From Aquabacterium sp. (GTDB lineage Bacteria; Pseudomonadota; Gammaproteobacteria; Burkholderiales; Burkholderiaceae_C): 64,000 bases of DNA. The stretch lies in NCBI GenBank assembly GCA_030654395.1, contig JAURXM010000116.1, positions 248,001 to 312,000 of the forward strand, read 5' to 3'. The notes under the pieces are model-generated. The model was not told where the DNA came from. It worked only from the letters and a program-made list of their open reading frames with translations, and ran no database searches. The translations under genes and the position numbers were made by a program. Below are positions 18,513 through 26,716 of this stretch, piece after piece; position 1 is the stretch's first letter, and every line of letters starts with the position of its first letter.

Positions 18513-18655
18513 GGGCCTTTGACCCGCGACGACATCTCGAAGTCGTGGTCAATCTTGGGCTTCATGAAGGCGTGTCACTTGCGTCCTGTTGCCATCATGA
18601 TGCCGTAAGTAGAGAAGGACAAGCGCAGGATCTAGGACGGTGCGCTTGGTGTGCC

Positions 18656-19975
18656 TTACAAGCCAAAGATCCCCTTGATGACGCCTGTCGCGGTCTCTAC
18701 GGCGGTCTTGATGGCTTGCTGAACCGGTTGGGTGGCCGTGTTCACTGGGGTGATGGCCGCTTTCAACAAGTTCTGTGCGACCTGTGCTTGTGCGGGGGGT
18801 AAGGCGGCGTTGATCCAAGGCAGGAATGGTGTGGTGCACCAGCCCGCCGTCCCGCCAACCGTGGAGCCGGGGCACAGCGGCCAATAGACGTCGCGTTCGG
18901 CTTCTGGCGTGGCTGACCATGTCAGCGGGGTGGGATTGGGTTTGTAGCCCAGCAAGTCAAACACCTTGGGGCCCGCAGTCGCCAAATAGCGTGGGGCGCT
19001 GACTCGTTGGCGCCATGTGGCCAAGACCTCCGGGCTGGACTGGATGCGGCCATCGTCAGGGAAGCCAATGATCGACCAGACGCCGCCGCGCTTGCCCCAT
19101 TGGCGTGCGCTGTAATTGACGATGCGGATGTCGTACTTTTCAACGAAATCGAAATAGTCGTTCATCCAGTCCACGCTGGCTTGGCCGCTGGTCGTGCCGA
19201 TTTTCATGGCTGTCGATTCAGCAATCATCAAGGGCAAACCGAGTTTCTTGGCTTTGTTCAACAGCACATCCATCTTCTGCATATAGGACGCGTAGTTGCT
19301 GTCTGTGCGGCCCGGTGTGAAAAACGAGGTCGCGAAGTAGTCCACATACGCCTTGCCGGGGAAGTAGCGCTCGATGGGGCAAACATCTTCAATCTTGTAG
19401 CCTGCGCCAGCTGAGTGCCAAACCAGTGCCACATTGTTGTTGGCGTTCTTGCGCACGCGGTCAGCGAGGTAACGGTAGGCCTTGACGTACAGGGCCGGAG
19501 GCCCGTAAGTCAAGCAGGCGCGGTCGAACTCGTACATGGGCTTGAGGAAGACGGGGATGCTCAAGCTGCGCAGCCATTCTTCAATGCTTTTGAGTTCGGC
19601 GTCATAGCCGCCAGCCAGCAGCGCGGCTGAATTGAGGCCGTTTAAGCTGAGCTGTGTGCCATATCCCAACGCCAGCGTCAGGGGGGCGCCCGGATAGCGA
19701 TCCATGAATTCTTTGATGGTGGCCAGATCTTGTCGGGTGCGCTGCAGATCGCCCGTCATGATCAAGAAGAAGCCAAAACCGGCGGGGACCGAGTTGGTGC
19801 CCTTGACGTAGGACGTCAGGTCGGCGTTCACTGCGGGCTCTGGCGCCTGACCGATCATGATCAGCGAGCGCCCGGGTGGCACCACTTTGAAGCTGGATGG
19901 TGTGACCGCGTGGGCGCTGGATGCGGCCAAAGCCAAGCTCAATGCGAGCAGCGTTGTTTTACTCACAGAGGGCAT
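18656..19975 (-). CDS. Secreted GH26-like glycosidase
   Basis: About 439 residues from ATG 19975, which starts directly with a classic signal peptide (SKTTLLALSLALAASSAHA); ATG 20020 would add 15 residues before it. The body resembles a TIM-barrel glycoside hydrolase of the GH26 clan: FLKPMYEFDRACL fits the acid/base strand (HEMN in mannanases), YVKAYRYLADRVRK and VALVWHSAG follow in the right order, and LPLMIAESTAM fits the nucleophile Glu strand. Overall similarity is weak, so the substrate (beta-mannan or other beta-glycan) is open. The C-terminal 60 residues are Thr/Ala-rich and hydrophobic at the very end. No neighbour supports a polysaccharide locus. Confidence 0.65.
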   Translation of the reverse strand: MPSVSKTTLLALSLALAASSAHAVTPSSFKVVPPGRSLIMIGQAPEPAVNADLTSYVKGTNSVPAGFGFFLIMTGDLQRTRQDLATIKEFMDRYPGAPLTLALGYGTQLSLNGLNSAALLAGGYDAELKSIEEWLRSLSIPVFLKPMYEFDRACLTYGPPALYVKAYRYLADRVRKNANNNVALVWHSAGAGYKIEDVCPIERYFPGKAYVDYFATSFFTPGRTDSNYASYMQKMDVLLNKAKKLGLPLMIAESTAMKIGTTSGQASVDWMNDYFDFVEKYDIRIVNYSARQWGKRGGVWSIIGFPDDGRIQSSPEVLATWRQRVSAPRYLATAGPKVFDLLGYKPNPTPLTWSATPEAERDVYWPLCPGSTVGGTAGWCTTPFLPWINAALPPAQAQVAQNLLKAAITPVNTATQPVQQAIKTAVETATGVIKGIFGL

Positions 19976-20161
19976 TGTGGCGCTGGCTGCTGGTGATTGA
20001 TCTGGCTTTGGAGGCGACATGATCAAAGGGCAATAAAGTTGATTGTTTATTATTTGGAGTAAATAAATAAAAACAACTGGGGTTGCCCCTGAACGTGTAT
20101 TGTCGATTAATGAGTCATATTAATCGCTCGATACTCGATCTTGTGCTTATTCAAGCTTTCG

Positions 20162-20305
20162 AATCATATATTCGATATTGTCACGGATGGCCCCTTTGTT
20201 TGCCATTTGCAAGCGCTTGGTGCCCATACCGCAGCCGCCTGTGGGGGCAGGCCGTATTCCAGCGGGCGGGGGGCTCCGTGCCCAGTACCTTGAGTTTGGC
20301 GTGCC
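20162..20305 (-). pseudogene. Decayed lysS fragment with internal deletion
   Basis: Read on the minus strand, the stretch encodes pieces of class II lysyl-tRNA synthetase in two frames. 20264-20305 matches 27143-27183 of the intact lysS ([12 protein letters not shown] versus [12 protein letters not shown]). 20162-20264 matches the last part of lysS (LEYGLPP, then APTGGCGMGTKRL against [13 protein letters not shown] and AIRDN against NIRDV). About 300 bases between these parts are missing; the junction falls at a GCGGGCGG-like repeat. It has no start, is frameshifted and carries in-frame changes in motif 3, so it cannot be functional. It lies 6.4 kb from the intact gene, in the same orientation. 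Confidence 0.85.
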
Positions 20306-20358
20306 AGCATTCATGGCCGGATAACGAACGGCATGCGCGGCCACAATCGCAAGCAGGC

Positions 20359-20384
20359 AAAAAAAAGCCCCGACAAAGCGGGGC
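20359..20384 (-). terminator. Rho-independent terminator of the TorF-type porin gene
   Basis: On the minus strand a stem GCCCCG/CGGGGC with a six-base loop is followed by eight U. It lies about 30 bases after the porin stop codon at 20416. Confidence 0.85.
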
Positions 20385-20415
20385 CTAACAATTGACGAGA
20401 TGACCTAGGTAGGCA

Positions 20416-21282
20416 TCAGAAGGCCTTGGCAAGCGTCAAAATGAGCTTGCTCTTGGCTGGGCTGTATTCCTGTCCGTTGCCAGTCAAAGACGGGAAGTTC
20501 TTGAACGACTTGGGTTGTGTGGTCGCTGATGCGGCCACATTCATAGACCAACTGTTGCCCAAATCTCCATTCAGCGCCAAGCGCCCATAGCTCCAGCTGG
20601 TTTCGACACTCTTGGGTACTTCTTGGTGGCCGACGGCGAACTGCAAGCTCCAGCCCTCCGTGACAGCGAGGGTATAACTCGCGTCCAAGGCCCAAGCGCC
20701 ACTGGAGCTATCAGTTTTCAATCCTGCTGTAGGCTCGTTGGCGTTGAAGTTTCCCACCCCTGAGTTGTTCTCATTCCAGCCAAAGAACCTGCCGGGAATG
20801 TACCCAAAGCGCAAACTAGCGCCTGAAGCAGCAGCGCTGACATAAAGTTCCAGCGTTTGAGGATTGGACGGATTGAGCGTCGACCCGTTAAATGTGTTCT
20901 TGAAATTACCACCTGGGTAGTAAATGAATATTCCGCCCACATCCAAATCCAAGCCAGACATTTTCGTCTTGTAGCCCAAGCTCCAGTCCGTTTCCAAGTT
21001 GGCGTTTGGCACGAACTGCGGCGCTACGTTGGAGGCAAAGAAGCTGGCGTAAGCGCCGCTTGCATGATCGGCCGTCACGGACACTTGAGCAGCTGGCTTA
21101 CCCCAAGTCTGAGACACACCACGGAACACATAGTCCGAGACAAAAGAAGCCTGTCCGGATGTTTTCCAATCGCTGCTGGCGGCCACTTGGGCACACACGA
21201 GCGAGGGCACAGCACCCGCAAACAAGGCCGCCATGCTGGCTTGAGATGCAACAGCCATCAAAGTACGTTGAATTTTTCGCAT
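20416..21282 (-). CDS. TorF-family putative porin
   Basis: Protein of 288 residues with a signal peptide (LMAVASQASMAALFAGAVPSL then VCAQ). The mature protein starts with the family signature FVSDYVFRGVSQTWGKPA, characteristic of TorF-type outer-membrane barrels (TIGR02001), and continues with alternating beta strands (SLGYKTKMSGLDLDVGG, SLRFGYIPGRFF) ending in the C-terminal aromatic residue typical of Bam-inserted barrels (LAKAF). Family members are associated with uptake or respiration of small organic compounds, but the substrate is unknown. A good ribosome-binding site (AAGGA) precedes the ATG and a terminator follows. Confidence 0.88.
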   Translation of the reverse strand: MRKIQRTLMAVASQASMAALFAGAVPSLVCAQVAASSDWKTSGQASFVSDYVFRGVSQTWGKPAAQVSVTADHASGAYASFFASNVAPQFVPNANLETDWSLGYKTKMSGLDLDVGGIFIYYPGGNFKNTFNGSTLNPSNPQTLELYVSAAASGASLRFGYIPGRFFGWNENNSGVGNFNANEPTAGLKTDSSSGAWALDASYTLAVTEGWSLQFAVGHQEVPKSVETSWSYGRLALNGDLGNSWSMNVAASATTQPKSFKNFPSLTGNGQEYSPAKSKLILTLAKAF

Positions 21283-21521
21283 ACCAAATCCTTACAAAGA
21301 CAAGTTGTAAAAAATGGAGCCACTGAAGTCAGCATGACTGCGGTGGATTTCCAGCTAGCGCTCAATGTGAACCAGCACATCGTTGACTTCATGGCGAGTA
21401 TCGATTGCTGTGTAATCTTGTTTGCAGAAATCAGAGAGCGTCAAGCCTAACTGATTGCTTCTCGGGGTGGTGTTGTTTTGTATTGACATGACTTGAGCCG
21501 CCATTTTTACCGAAGAGTCAG

Positions 21522-21542
21522 ATTCACGACCATTTCGTGAAT
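21522..21542. promoter_or_regulatory. Inverted repeat, candidate operator
   Basis: ATTCACGA-CCATT-TCGTGAAT is a perfect 8-base inverted repeat with a five-base spacer. It ends eight bases before a TTGACA -35 box, the position expected for an activator or repressor of the downstream solute-binding protein gene. Confidence 0.5.
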
Positions 21543-21550
21543 TCAACCGG

Positions 21551-21580
21551 TTGACACCTTTGTTTAGCGCGGCACAGAAT
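21551..21580 (+). promoter_or_regulatory. Candidate sigma-70 promoter
   Basis: TTGACA (21551-21556) and CAGAAT (21575-21580) are 18 bases apart, upstream of the solute-binding protein gene. The -10 box is imperfect. Confidence 0.45.
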
Positions 21581-21650
21581 CAGCTTTGATGAATTGTGCC
21601 GAAGTACGCAGGGACGGTGCAACGTCAATTTATTCACTATGGAGCCCATC

Positions 21651-22418
21651 ATGTTGCTAACTCAGTATTTGAAAGCCGGTCTGATTGCCTTGAGCTTTGC
21701 CTCTGTTGCCTACGCGCAGCGCCCTACCATCACCATCGCTGCTGAGGATGATTGGGCGCCCTACTCGTCCATGAAGGCCGATAAGTCAGGCCCTGAGGGC
21801 TTATCGCCCGATCTGGTTCGGGCGGTTTTTAAGCATAAGGGGGTGGATGTCAAGCTGATGGCAGTGCCGTTTTCACGCGCTCTGCAACTGGCAAAAGACG
21901 GCAAAGTTGTCGCCGCTTTTAATACGTCCATCAACGAAGAAAACAAAAACGAGTACTACTGGCACAAGACCCCGCTTTTTGAGGAGGGTCTGTCGATATT
22001 TGCGTTGTCGACATCAACCCAGTCAAACTTGACTACCAAGGCCCTTGAGGGATCAACAGTGGGTACGACAGTCGGCTACACCTACCCAAGTACTTTCAGC
22101 GCGAACCCGAAGATCAAAAAGTCTGAGGCAGCGTCCGATGATCTTCTTTTGAAGATGCTGGCGGCTAAGCGTGTGCAGTACATCATCATGAATACCATGC
22201 CCGGTTTGATTCGCATCAAGAATTCGCCCGATTTGAACGGCAAAATCAAAGTGGTTGGCGAAATCAGCAAAGACGGGTTTTGGCTCAATTTCTCCAAAAC
22301 GCACCCCGATGGCAAACGCATGGCTGACCTGTTTGAAGTGGGCTTGACCGAGCTAAAGGCCAACGGTCAATACGACAAGATGGTGTCCGACTTCAAGAAG
22401 CGCGCACTGGCGCAATAA
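21651..22418 (+). CDS. Periplasmic solute-binding protein (SBP family 3-like)
   Basis: Protein of 255 residues from ATG 21651, chosen because GGAG lies six bases upstream. A signal peptide (KAGLIALSFASVAYA) is followed by a periplasmic binding-protein fold of the amino-acid type: ITIAAEDDWAPYSSM, GLSPDLVRAVF, VPFSRALQLAKDGKV and a C-terminal MVSDFKKRAL. No ABC permease or ATPase gene is nearby, so it is an orphan binding protein. It may serve a sensor rather than a transporter; the membrane kinase at 22908-25661 lies downstream on the same strand, but about 490 bases and possible promoter signals separate them. Confidence 0.85.
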   Translation: MLLTQYLKAGLIALSFASVAYAQRPTITIAAEDDWAPYSSMKADKSGPEGLSPDLVRAVFKHKGVDVKLMAVPFSRALQLAKDGKVVAAFNTSINEENKNEYYWHKTPLFEEGLSIFALSTSTQSNLTTKALEGSTVGTTVGYTYPSTFSANPKIKKSEAASDDLLLKMLAAKRVQYIIMNTMPGLIRIKNSPDLNGKIKVVGEISKDGFWLNFSKTHPDGKRMADLFEVGLTELKANGQYDKMVSDFKKRALAQ

Positions 22419-22763
22419 CGGTCGTGAGTTGCACTGAAGCAATAGCCAAGACGTGGGTTATAAAGGCAGCAACGCCGTGTATCGGCGTGTTGTCTACAGC
22501 TTGAGTGCCAAGTGTGGCGAATCATGGGCTAGCCGTATCACCACACTGGTGCGCACGTTGCACTGCCGAGACGGAAATGGGGTCACGGTGTTGGGCGTGC
22601 CTTGTTCTTGAGCAACATCGGTGATCACCCTGTTGGCGCTTGCGAATGTGAAATGCAAAGTAACAACTAAAGTCTTTGTGGAACATGCCGTTATACGCAG
22701 CATGGGTCAACAATCGTGTACTTGAGTCTCGAATTACTTACTCCACGCGACAATTGATGTGTT

Positions 22764-22786
22764 CGTGCTAGCACGTATTTTCGTGC
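22764..22786. promoter_or_regulatory. Palindrome with extra half-site, candidate operator
   Basis: CGTGCTAGCACG (22764-22775) is a perfect 12-base palindrome, and a further CGTGC (22782-22786) forms GCACG-TATTTT-CGTGC with its right arm. It lies about 130 bases before the kinase gene. Confidence 0.4.
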
Positions 22787-22817
22787 AAGCTGGGTGAGTA
22801 GTGATGTACATCATTTT

Positions 22818-22831
22818 CTGATTTCGATCAA
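22818..22831. promoter_or_regulatory. FNR/ANR-like box
   Basis: CTGATTTCGATCAA differs from the FNR/ANR consensus TTGAT-N4-ATCAA at one base. It is only a few bases upstream of CATAAT (22835-22840), a possible -10, so if real it would more likely block than activate that promoter. Confidence 0.3.
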
Positions 22832-22907
22832 TGACATAATGCAGATATTCTTGAAAATTAAGCTGATTCAGCTTGCCATCCAGTTGCTAAAGTAAGGTTT
22901 TCTAGCC

Positions 22908-25661
22908 ATGTTTTTGTATTTTTCCAAAAGTATCGTTAGGTTGTTCAACACGGTGGTGTTAACTGGCCTTGCGATCGGTTTGAGCGTCTTTGCCTTGTTG
23001 GTCGGCATGTATAACTACGATCGATCAATGGCTGAATTGTCTCAAAAAGCCTCGAACACGGTTGACCTGACTGCGGTCAGTTTGGTTGTTCCGCTATGGA
23101 ATTTTGACACGGCAGCGCTGAATGGCATATTGGCCGCCAGCTTTTTAGATGTCGACGTTGTCGCCATCCAAGTCTATGAGGAAGGCAAGGAGCAACCCAT
23201 CGCCGAAAAGATTCGGGAGTCGATCGCTGGCGTCAGTTTTGTTAGCTTGCTTAAAAACCCAAAATACATTGTTAGTAGCTCAAAAATTACCCGAGATGGG
23301 AGCGAATTAGCTCGCGTCCGGATGGTTACTTCCACAGACAAGGTCAAATCCCTGATTCGTTACACAACCATTTTGGTATTTGGTTTTGCACTCGTTTTCA
23401 TTTTATTGATATCTATCTTCATTGTCATTCTTGGTAAGCGTGTCATTCAGCGGCCCATCAATGCACTTCGCAACAGTGCAGACCGCCTTGCTTCTGGCAA
23501 TCTTGACTATGACATCGACGTCAGTCGCGTCGATGAGCTCGGCAGTCTCGCCAAGGCCTTTGACCGCATGCGCAATGCCATACGCAGAAAGCTCTCCGAT
23601 CTGGCTCGCTTAAATAAAACCGGTGAGACCATGGCGGGTATTCATGAGCAAAAAATTGCTCTGGAAACTGCTCTCAAGGTCATGCAGGAACAAACACATT
23701 TTGAAGGGGGTTCGATTTACCTGCTTGACTCGAACCAGACCTTGAATCTAAGCGCGGTTTACCCTGAGCGGATTGAGGGGATGCAACAAGCAAAATCGTT
23801 GCAAGTGTCAGAAGGTATGGCAGGAATGGTCGCGAAAACCGGGAAAACGGTGTTCATTCCTGACACATCCAAGGCACAAGACGATATGCCTTCGGAGGCC
23901 AACGACAGATCCAGAGCCCTGCTTTGCGTTCCGATGATGGATGACAAGACGGTGTTTGGTGTGATGCATTTTGAAGGCGAAGCTGGCAAGGTCGAATTCG
24001 ATGCAGATGATGAAGGCTTTGCTCTCACGATTGCACGGATGGCAGTGATCACGGTTAAGAACATTCACATGTTGAAGGTGATTGAAGAGCAAAACAGAAC
24101 GCTGGAGGAGCGAATTCACCTGCGTACAGCTGAGCTTCATCAGAAGACCGGTGATCTCAACAATATGTTGCAGAACATGCGCCAGGGTATTTTCACGATT
24201 ACCAGGGAGGCATTCATCCATCCTGAATACTCCGCCTTTCTGGCAGAGATATTTGAAACAGATGACATATCGAATCAACCTGCCTGCAGCTTCCTCTTTG
24301 CTGGTAGCAGTGTGGTGGGCGACGCACTAAGCCAAGTCGAAGTTGCACTTGGGTCCGTGATCGGTGAGGATGCCATCAATTTTGAGTTCAACTCCCACTT
24401 ACTGCTTGCCGAGTACACCAAACACTACGAAGGGGCACGGAGTAAGGTACTCGAGCTTGACTGGAGTCCCGTGCTTGGCAGCGATGGCATCGTGGACAAA
24501 CTGATGGTCACGGTGAGAGATGTGACCGAGCACAGGGCCTTGCAACTTGAAACAGAGCGCCAAAAAGAACAGTTGGAGGTTATTGGCCAGATACTTGCAA
24601 TCTCGAAGGACAAGCTGTTTGATTTCATCGACACGTCGTACGAGTTCTTGGCGGAGAACAAGGCACTGATCGAGAATACGACAACAAAAGACCCAGATGT
24701 CATTGCGACACTGTTCCGTAATATGCATACCGTCAAAGGGAACGCACGAACATATGGCTTGTCCTATGCCACTGATAGCGTGCACGAGGCCGAGACGGCC
24801 TACAGCTTACTGAGGTCGCACGAAGCTTATGTGTGGGATCAGGCTGCTTTGCTCAAGCAGTTGCAGTCGGTTCGGACTCGCATCGAGATATACGAGAGCA
24901 CATTCAAGGAGAAATTGAGCGGTCTTGTTTCGGGTGCCGCCGGCGCCGACGCTGCTGTTCTCGAGCGTATTTTTAGCGTCATTGAGAGCATCAACGAAAA
25001 CTCACCAATCAGCGACCTTAAGAACTCGATCAAGCAGATTCGTAACTCCCTCGCGGTCTTGCGTTATGAAAAGGTTCCGGAAGTTTTAAAAGGCATTATC
25101 TCGGCATTGCCCTCGCTTGCGCGTCAGCTGCAAAAAGAGGTGCCGGAGGTCGATATCGCTGACAGCGACATCCTTCTACAAAAGGAGATTGTGCCGATGC
25201 TGCGTAACGTCTTCATGCATGTGTTCCGAAACATCATGGATCACGGACTTGAAGTGACCGCAGACCGTATCACGGCTGGCAAAAATCCAAAGGGAAACAT
25301 TGCACTGAAAGTCTCAGTCGATGAAGACCAGATAACGATCACGATAAAGGACGATGGCAAGGGCCTTGCAATAGAACGTATACGGCAGAAAGCGATCAGC
25401 GCTGGAAGAATCACAGCCGATCAACCAGTTAGTGACAATCAAATTGCAGAAATGGTCTTCCTTCCCGGCCTATCGACTGCAGCCGAGGTGACGAATGTAT
25501 CTGGGCGTGGCGTCGGAATGGATGCCGTGCGCAAGTTTCTGAACAAATACATGGGTGACGTTGTTATTGAATTCACGGATGCCCAGACCACAGAAGGGTT
25601 TCGTCCTTTTGAGCTAGTGATTAGCTTGCCCAAAAAGTATGCTGCTCAGCAATCCACCTGA
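22908..25661 (+). CDS. Membrane-bound CheA-like sensor histidine kinase
   Basis: Protein of 917 residues. Order: TM helix (about 12-36), periplasmic region of about 110 residues, second TM (about 149-172), HAMP linker (KRVIQRPINALRNSADRLASG), GAF domain (about 240-390, FEGGSIYLLDSNQTLNL, RALLCVPMMDDKTVFGVMHF), coiled coil (HLRTAELHQKTGDLNN), a PAS-like stretch, an Hpt domain with phosphorylatable His607 (NMHTVKGNART), and a CheA-type ATPase domain with N775 (RNIMDHGLE), DDGKGLAIERIR and VSGRGVGMDAVR. It lacks the usual HisKA dimerisation helix, CheW domain and receiver. The ATP therefore probably phosphorylates its own Hpt, for transfer to an unlinked regulator. Base composition is poorer in G+C than the flanks. 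Confidence 0.88.
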   Translation: MFLYFSKSIVRLFNTVVLTGLAIGLSVFALLVGMYNYDRSMAELSQKASNTVDLTAVSLVVPLWNFDTAALNGILAASFLDVDVVAIQVYEEGKEQPIAEKIRESIAGVSFVSLLKNPKYIVSSSKITRDGSELARVRMVTSTDKVKSLIRYTTILVFGFALVFILLISIFIVILGKRVIQRPINALRNSADRLASGNLDYDIDVSRVDELGSLAKAFDRMRNAIRRKLSDLARLNKTGETMAGIHEQKIALETALKVMQEQTHFEGGSIYLLDSNQTLNLSAVYPERIEGMQQAKSLQVSEGMAGMVAKTGKTVFIPDTSKAQDDMPSEANDRSRALLCVPMMDDKTVFGVMHFEGEAGKVEFDADDEGFALTIARMAVITVKNIHMLKVIEEQNRTLEERIHLRTAELHQKTGDLNNMLQNMRQGIFTITREAFIHPEYSAFLAEIFETDDISNQPACSFLFAGSSVVGDALSQVEVALGSVIGEDAINFEFNSHLLLAEYTKHYEGARSKVLELDWSPVLGSDGIVDKLMVTVRDVTEHRALQLETERQKEQLEVIGQILAISKDKLFDFIDTSYEFLAENKALIENTTTKDPDVIATLFRNMHTVKGNARTYGLSYATDSVHEAETAYSLLRSHEAYVWDQAALLKQLQSVRTRIEIYESTFKEKLSGLVSGAAGADAAVLERIFSVIESINENSPISDLKNSIKQIRNSLAVLRYEKVPEVLKGIISALPSLARQLQKEVPEVDIADSDILLQKEIVPMLRNVFMHVFRNIMDHGLEVTADRITAGKNPKGNIALKVSVDEDQITITIKDDGKGLAIERIRQKAISAGRITADQPVSDNQIAEMVFLPGLSTAAEVTNVSGRGVGMDAVRKFLNKYMGDVVIEFTDAQTTEGFRPFELVISLPKKYAAQQST

Positions 25662-25694
25662 ATCCACACCAGGTTAAGTGGCCGGAGGCAAGTG

Positions 25695-26618
25695 ATGTCA
25701 GGTGTTTTTGATTTTGAACCAAGGCACTGGCTGGTCACGGGTGCAACGGGTTTTTTGGGCGCACCACTGGTACATCAACTCCTCGATGGTGGGCATCAAG
25801 TCACCGTCTGGGTGCGCAACAAAGCCAAGGCACAAGATGCTTTTGGTTCTCGCGTCACTATCGTGACGAGTTTGGCGCAAATCTCAAACGATACCGTTTT
25901 TGCCGGTGTGATCAATCTGGCTGGTGAGCCCATTGCGGCCAAACGCTGGACAGAAGCGCGCAAGCAGCAATTGCGCAGCAGTCGCATTGACGTGACTCGT
26001 CATTTGGTGGATAAGGTCGCGCAATTAACCCATCAACCCGAGGTTTTACTCTCCGGTTCGGCCATTGGTTATTACGGCGTTCAGGGTAATGAAGCGTTGA
26101 ACGAAAATGCACCATCGCAGCCTTCTTTTCAATCGCAGCTATGCCGTGATTGGGAAGTGGAGGCGGAGCGAGCAAAAGGCTTTGGTTTACGTGTGGTTTT
26201 GCTTCGTACCGGTGTGGTATTGGCCGAAGATGGTGGTGCGCTGCCTAAAATGTTATTGCCGTTTAAGCTCTTTGCAGGCGGTCCTATTGGGGATGGGCAA
26301 CACGTTTTTTCATGGATTCATCGTGGCGATTGGTACAGATTGTTAGCACACTGCATGCAAGATGAACGGATGAAGGGTCCGGTTAATTTTGTAGCGCCTC
26401 AAGCCGTAAGCAACAAAGAATTTGCCAAAGCAGTCGGCAAGCAATTGGGTCGACCCGCTTGTTTGCCTACGCCCGCTTTGGTCTTTCAGTTGATGTTGGG
26501 GGAAATGGCTGAGCTCATTACCCAAGGGCAGCGTGTGGTGCCCCAAAAAGCCTTGGACAGTGGTTTTAAGTTTAAGCACGGGTTGTTGGCGTCTGCGCTT
26601 GCAGACCTCTTGCATTGA
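25695..26618 (+). CDS. TIGR01777-family NAD-dependent epimerase/dehydratase-like protein
   Basis: Protein of 307 residues from ATG 25695, preceded by GGAGG at a good distance (a GTG one codon earlier is less likely). It has the Rossmann motif WLVTGATGFLGAPLV, GVINLAGEPIAAKRW, LSGSAIGYYG where the extended SDR catalytic Tyr would be, and the C-terminal DUF1731 part (MLGEMAELITQGQRV.. and LDSGFKFKH). Members such as E. coli YfcH have no established substrate. It starts 33 bases after the kinase gene and may be co-transcribed, though the family is generally stand-alone. Confidence 0.9.
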   Translation: MSGVFDFEPRHWLVTGATGFLGAPLVHQLLDGGHQVTVWVRNKAKAQDAFGSRVTIVTSLAQISNDTVFAGVINLAGEPIAAKRWTEARKQQLRSSRIDVTRHLVDKVAQLTHQPEVLLSGSAIGYYGVQGNEALNENAPSQPSFQSQLCRDWEVEAERAKGFGLRVVLLRTGVVLAEDGGALPKMLLPFKLFAGGPIGDGQHVFSWIHRGDWYRLLAHCMQDERMKGPVNFVAPQAVSNKEFAKAVGKQLGRPACLPTPALVFQLMLGEMAELITQGQRVVPQKALDSGFKFKHGLLASALADLLH

Positions 26619-26716
26619 TCATTTTTGCGAGAGCATGCTGGGCGCTGTTATTTTGAGCGACTCAAGTGACATGCCCCCGCTAATTAGTGCAACGGCTACT
26701 TACTCGCGTAAGGGAC

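Larger units (their letters stand above)
20027..20415. other. Gene-free spacer holding a lysS remnant and a terminator
   Basis: No complete gene is supported here. The first 130 bases are AT-rich and look like the promoter side of the GH26-like gene. The middle (20162-20305) is a decayed lysS fragment, and the end holds the terminator of the TorF-type porin gene. Confidence 0.6.
21283..21650. other. Divergent promoter region, no gene
   Basis: Spacer between the porin (minus) and the solute-binding protein gene (plus). It contains an 8-5-8 inverted repeat and a plausible sigma-70 promoter, listed separately. Short open frames here (for example 21334-21450, 38 codons) lack a ribosome-binding site and recognisable sequence. 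Confidence 0.5.
22419..22907. other. Long upstream region of the sensor kinase, no gene
   Basis: No supported gene. It contains a weak hairpin ACGCCG-TGTAT-CGGCGT (22472-22488) after the solute-binding protein gene, and near its 3' end the palindrome and FNR-like box listed separately. The DNA becomes AT-rich towards 22908. Confidence 0.5.

Noticed and set aside
20857..21450. A 197-codon plus-strand open frame opposite the TorF-type porin
   Set aside because: Most of it is antisense to a well-supported porin gene and no ribosome-binding site or conserved sequence is visible.
21355..21546. A 63-codon minus-strand frame upstream of the TorF-type porin
   Set aside because: It lies in the divergent promoter region, overlaps the inverted repeat and the product looks like nothing known.
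22494..22703. A 69-codon minus-strand frame in the spacer before the kinase
   Set aside because: No ribosome-binding site, no domain, opposite orientation to both neighbours.
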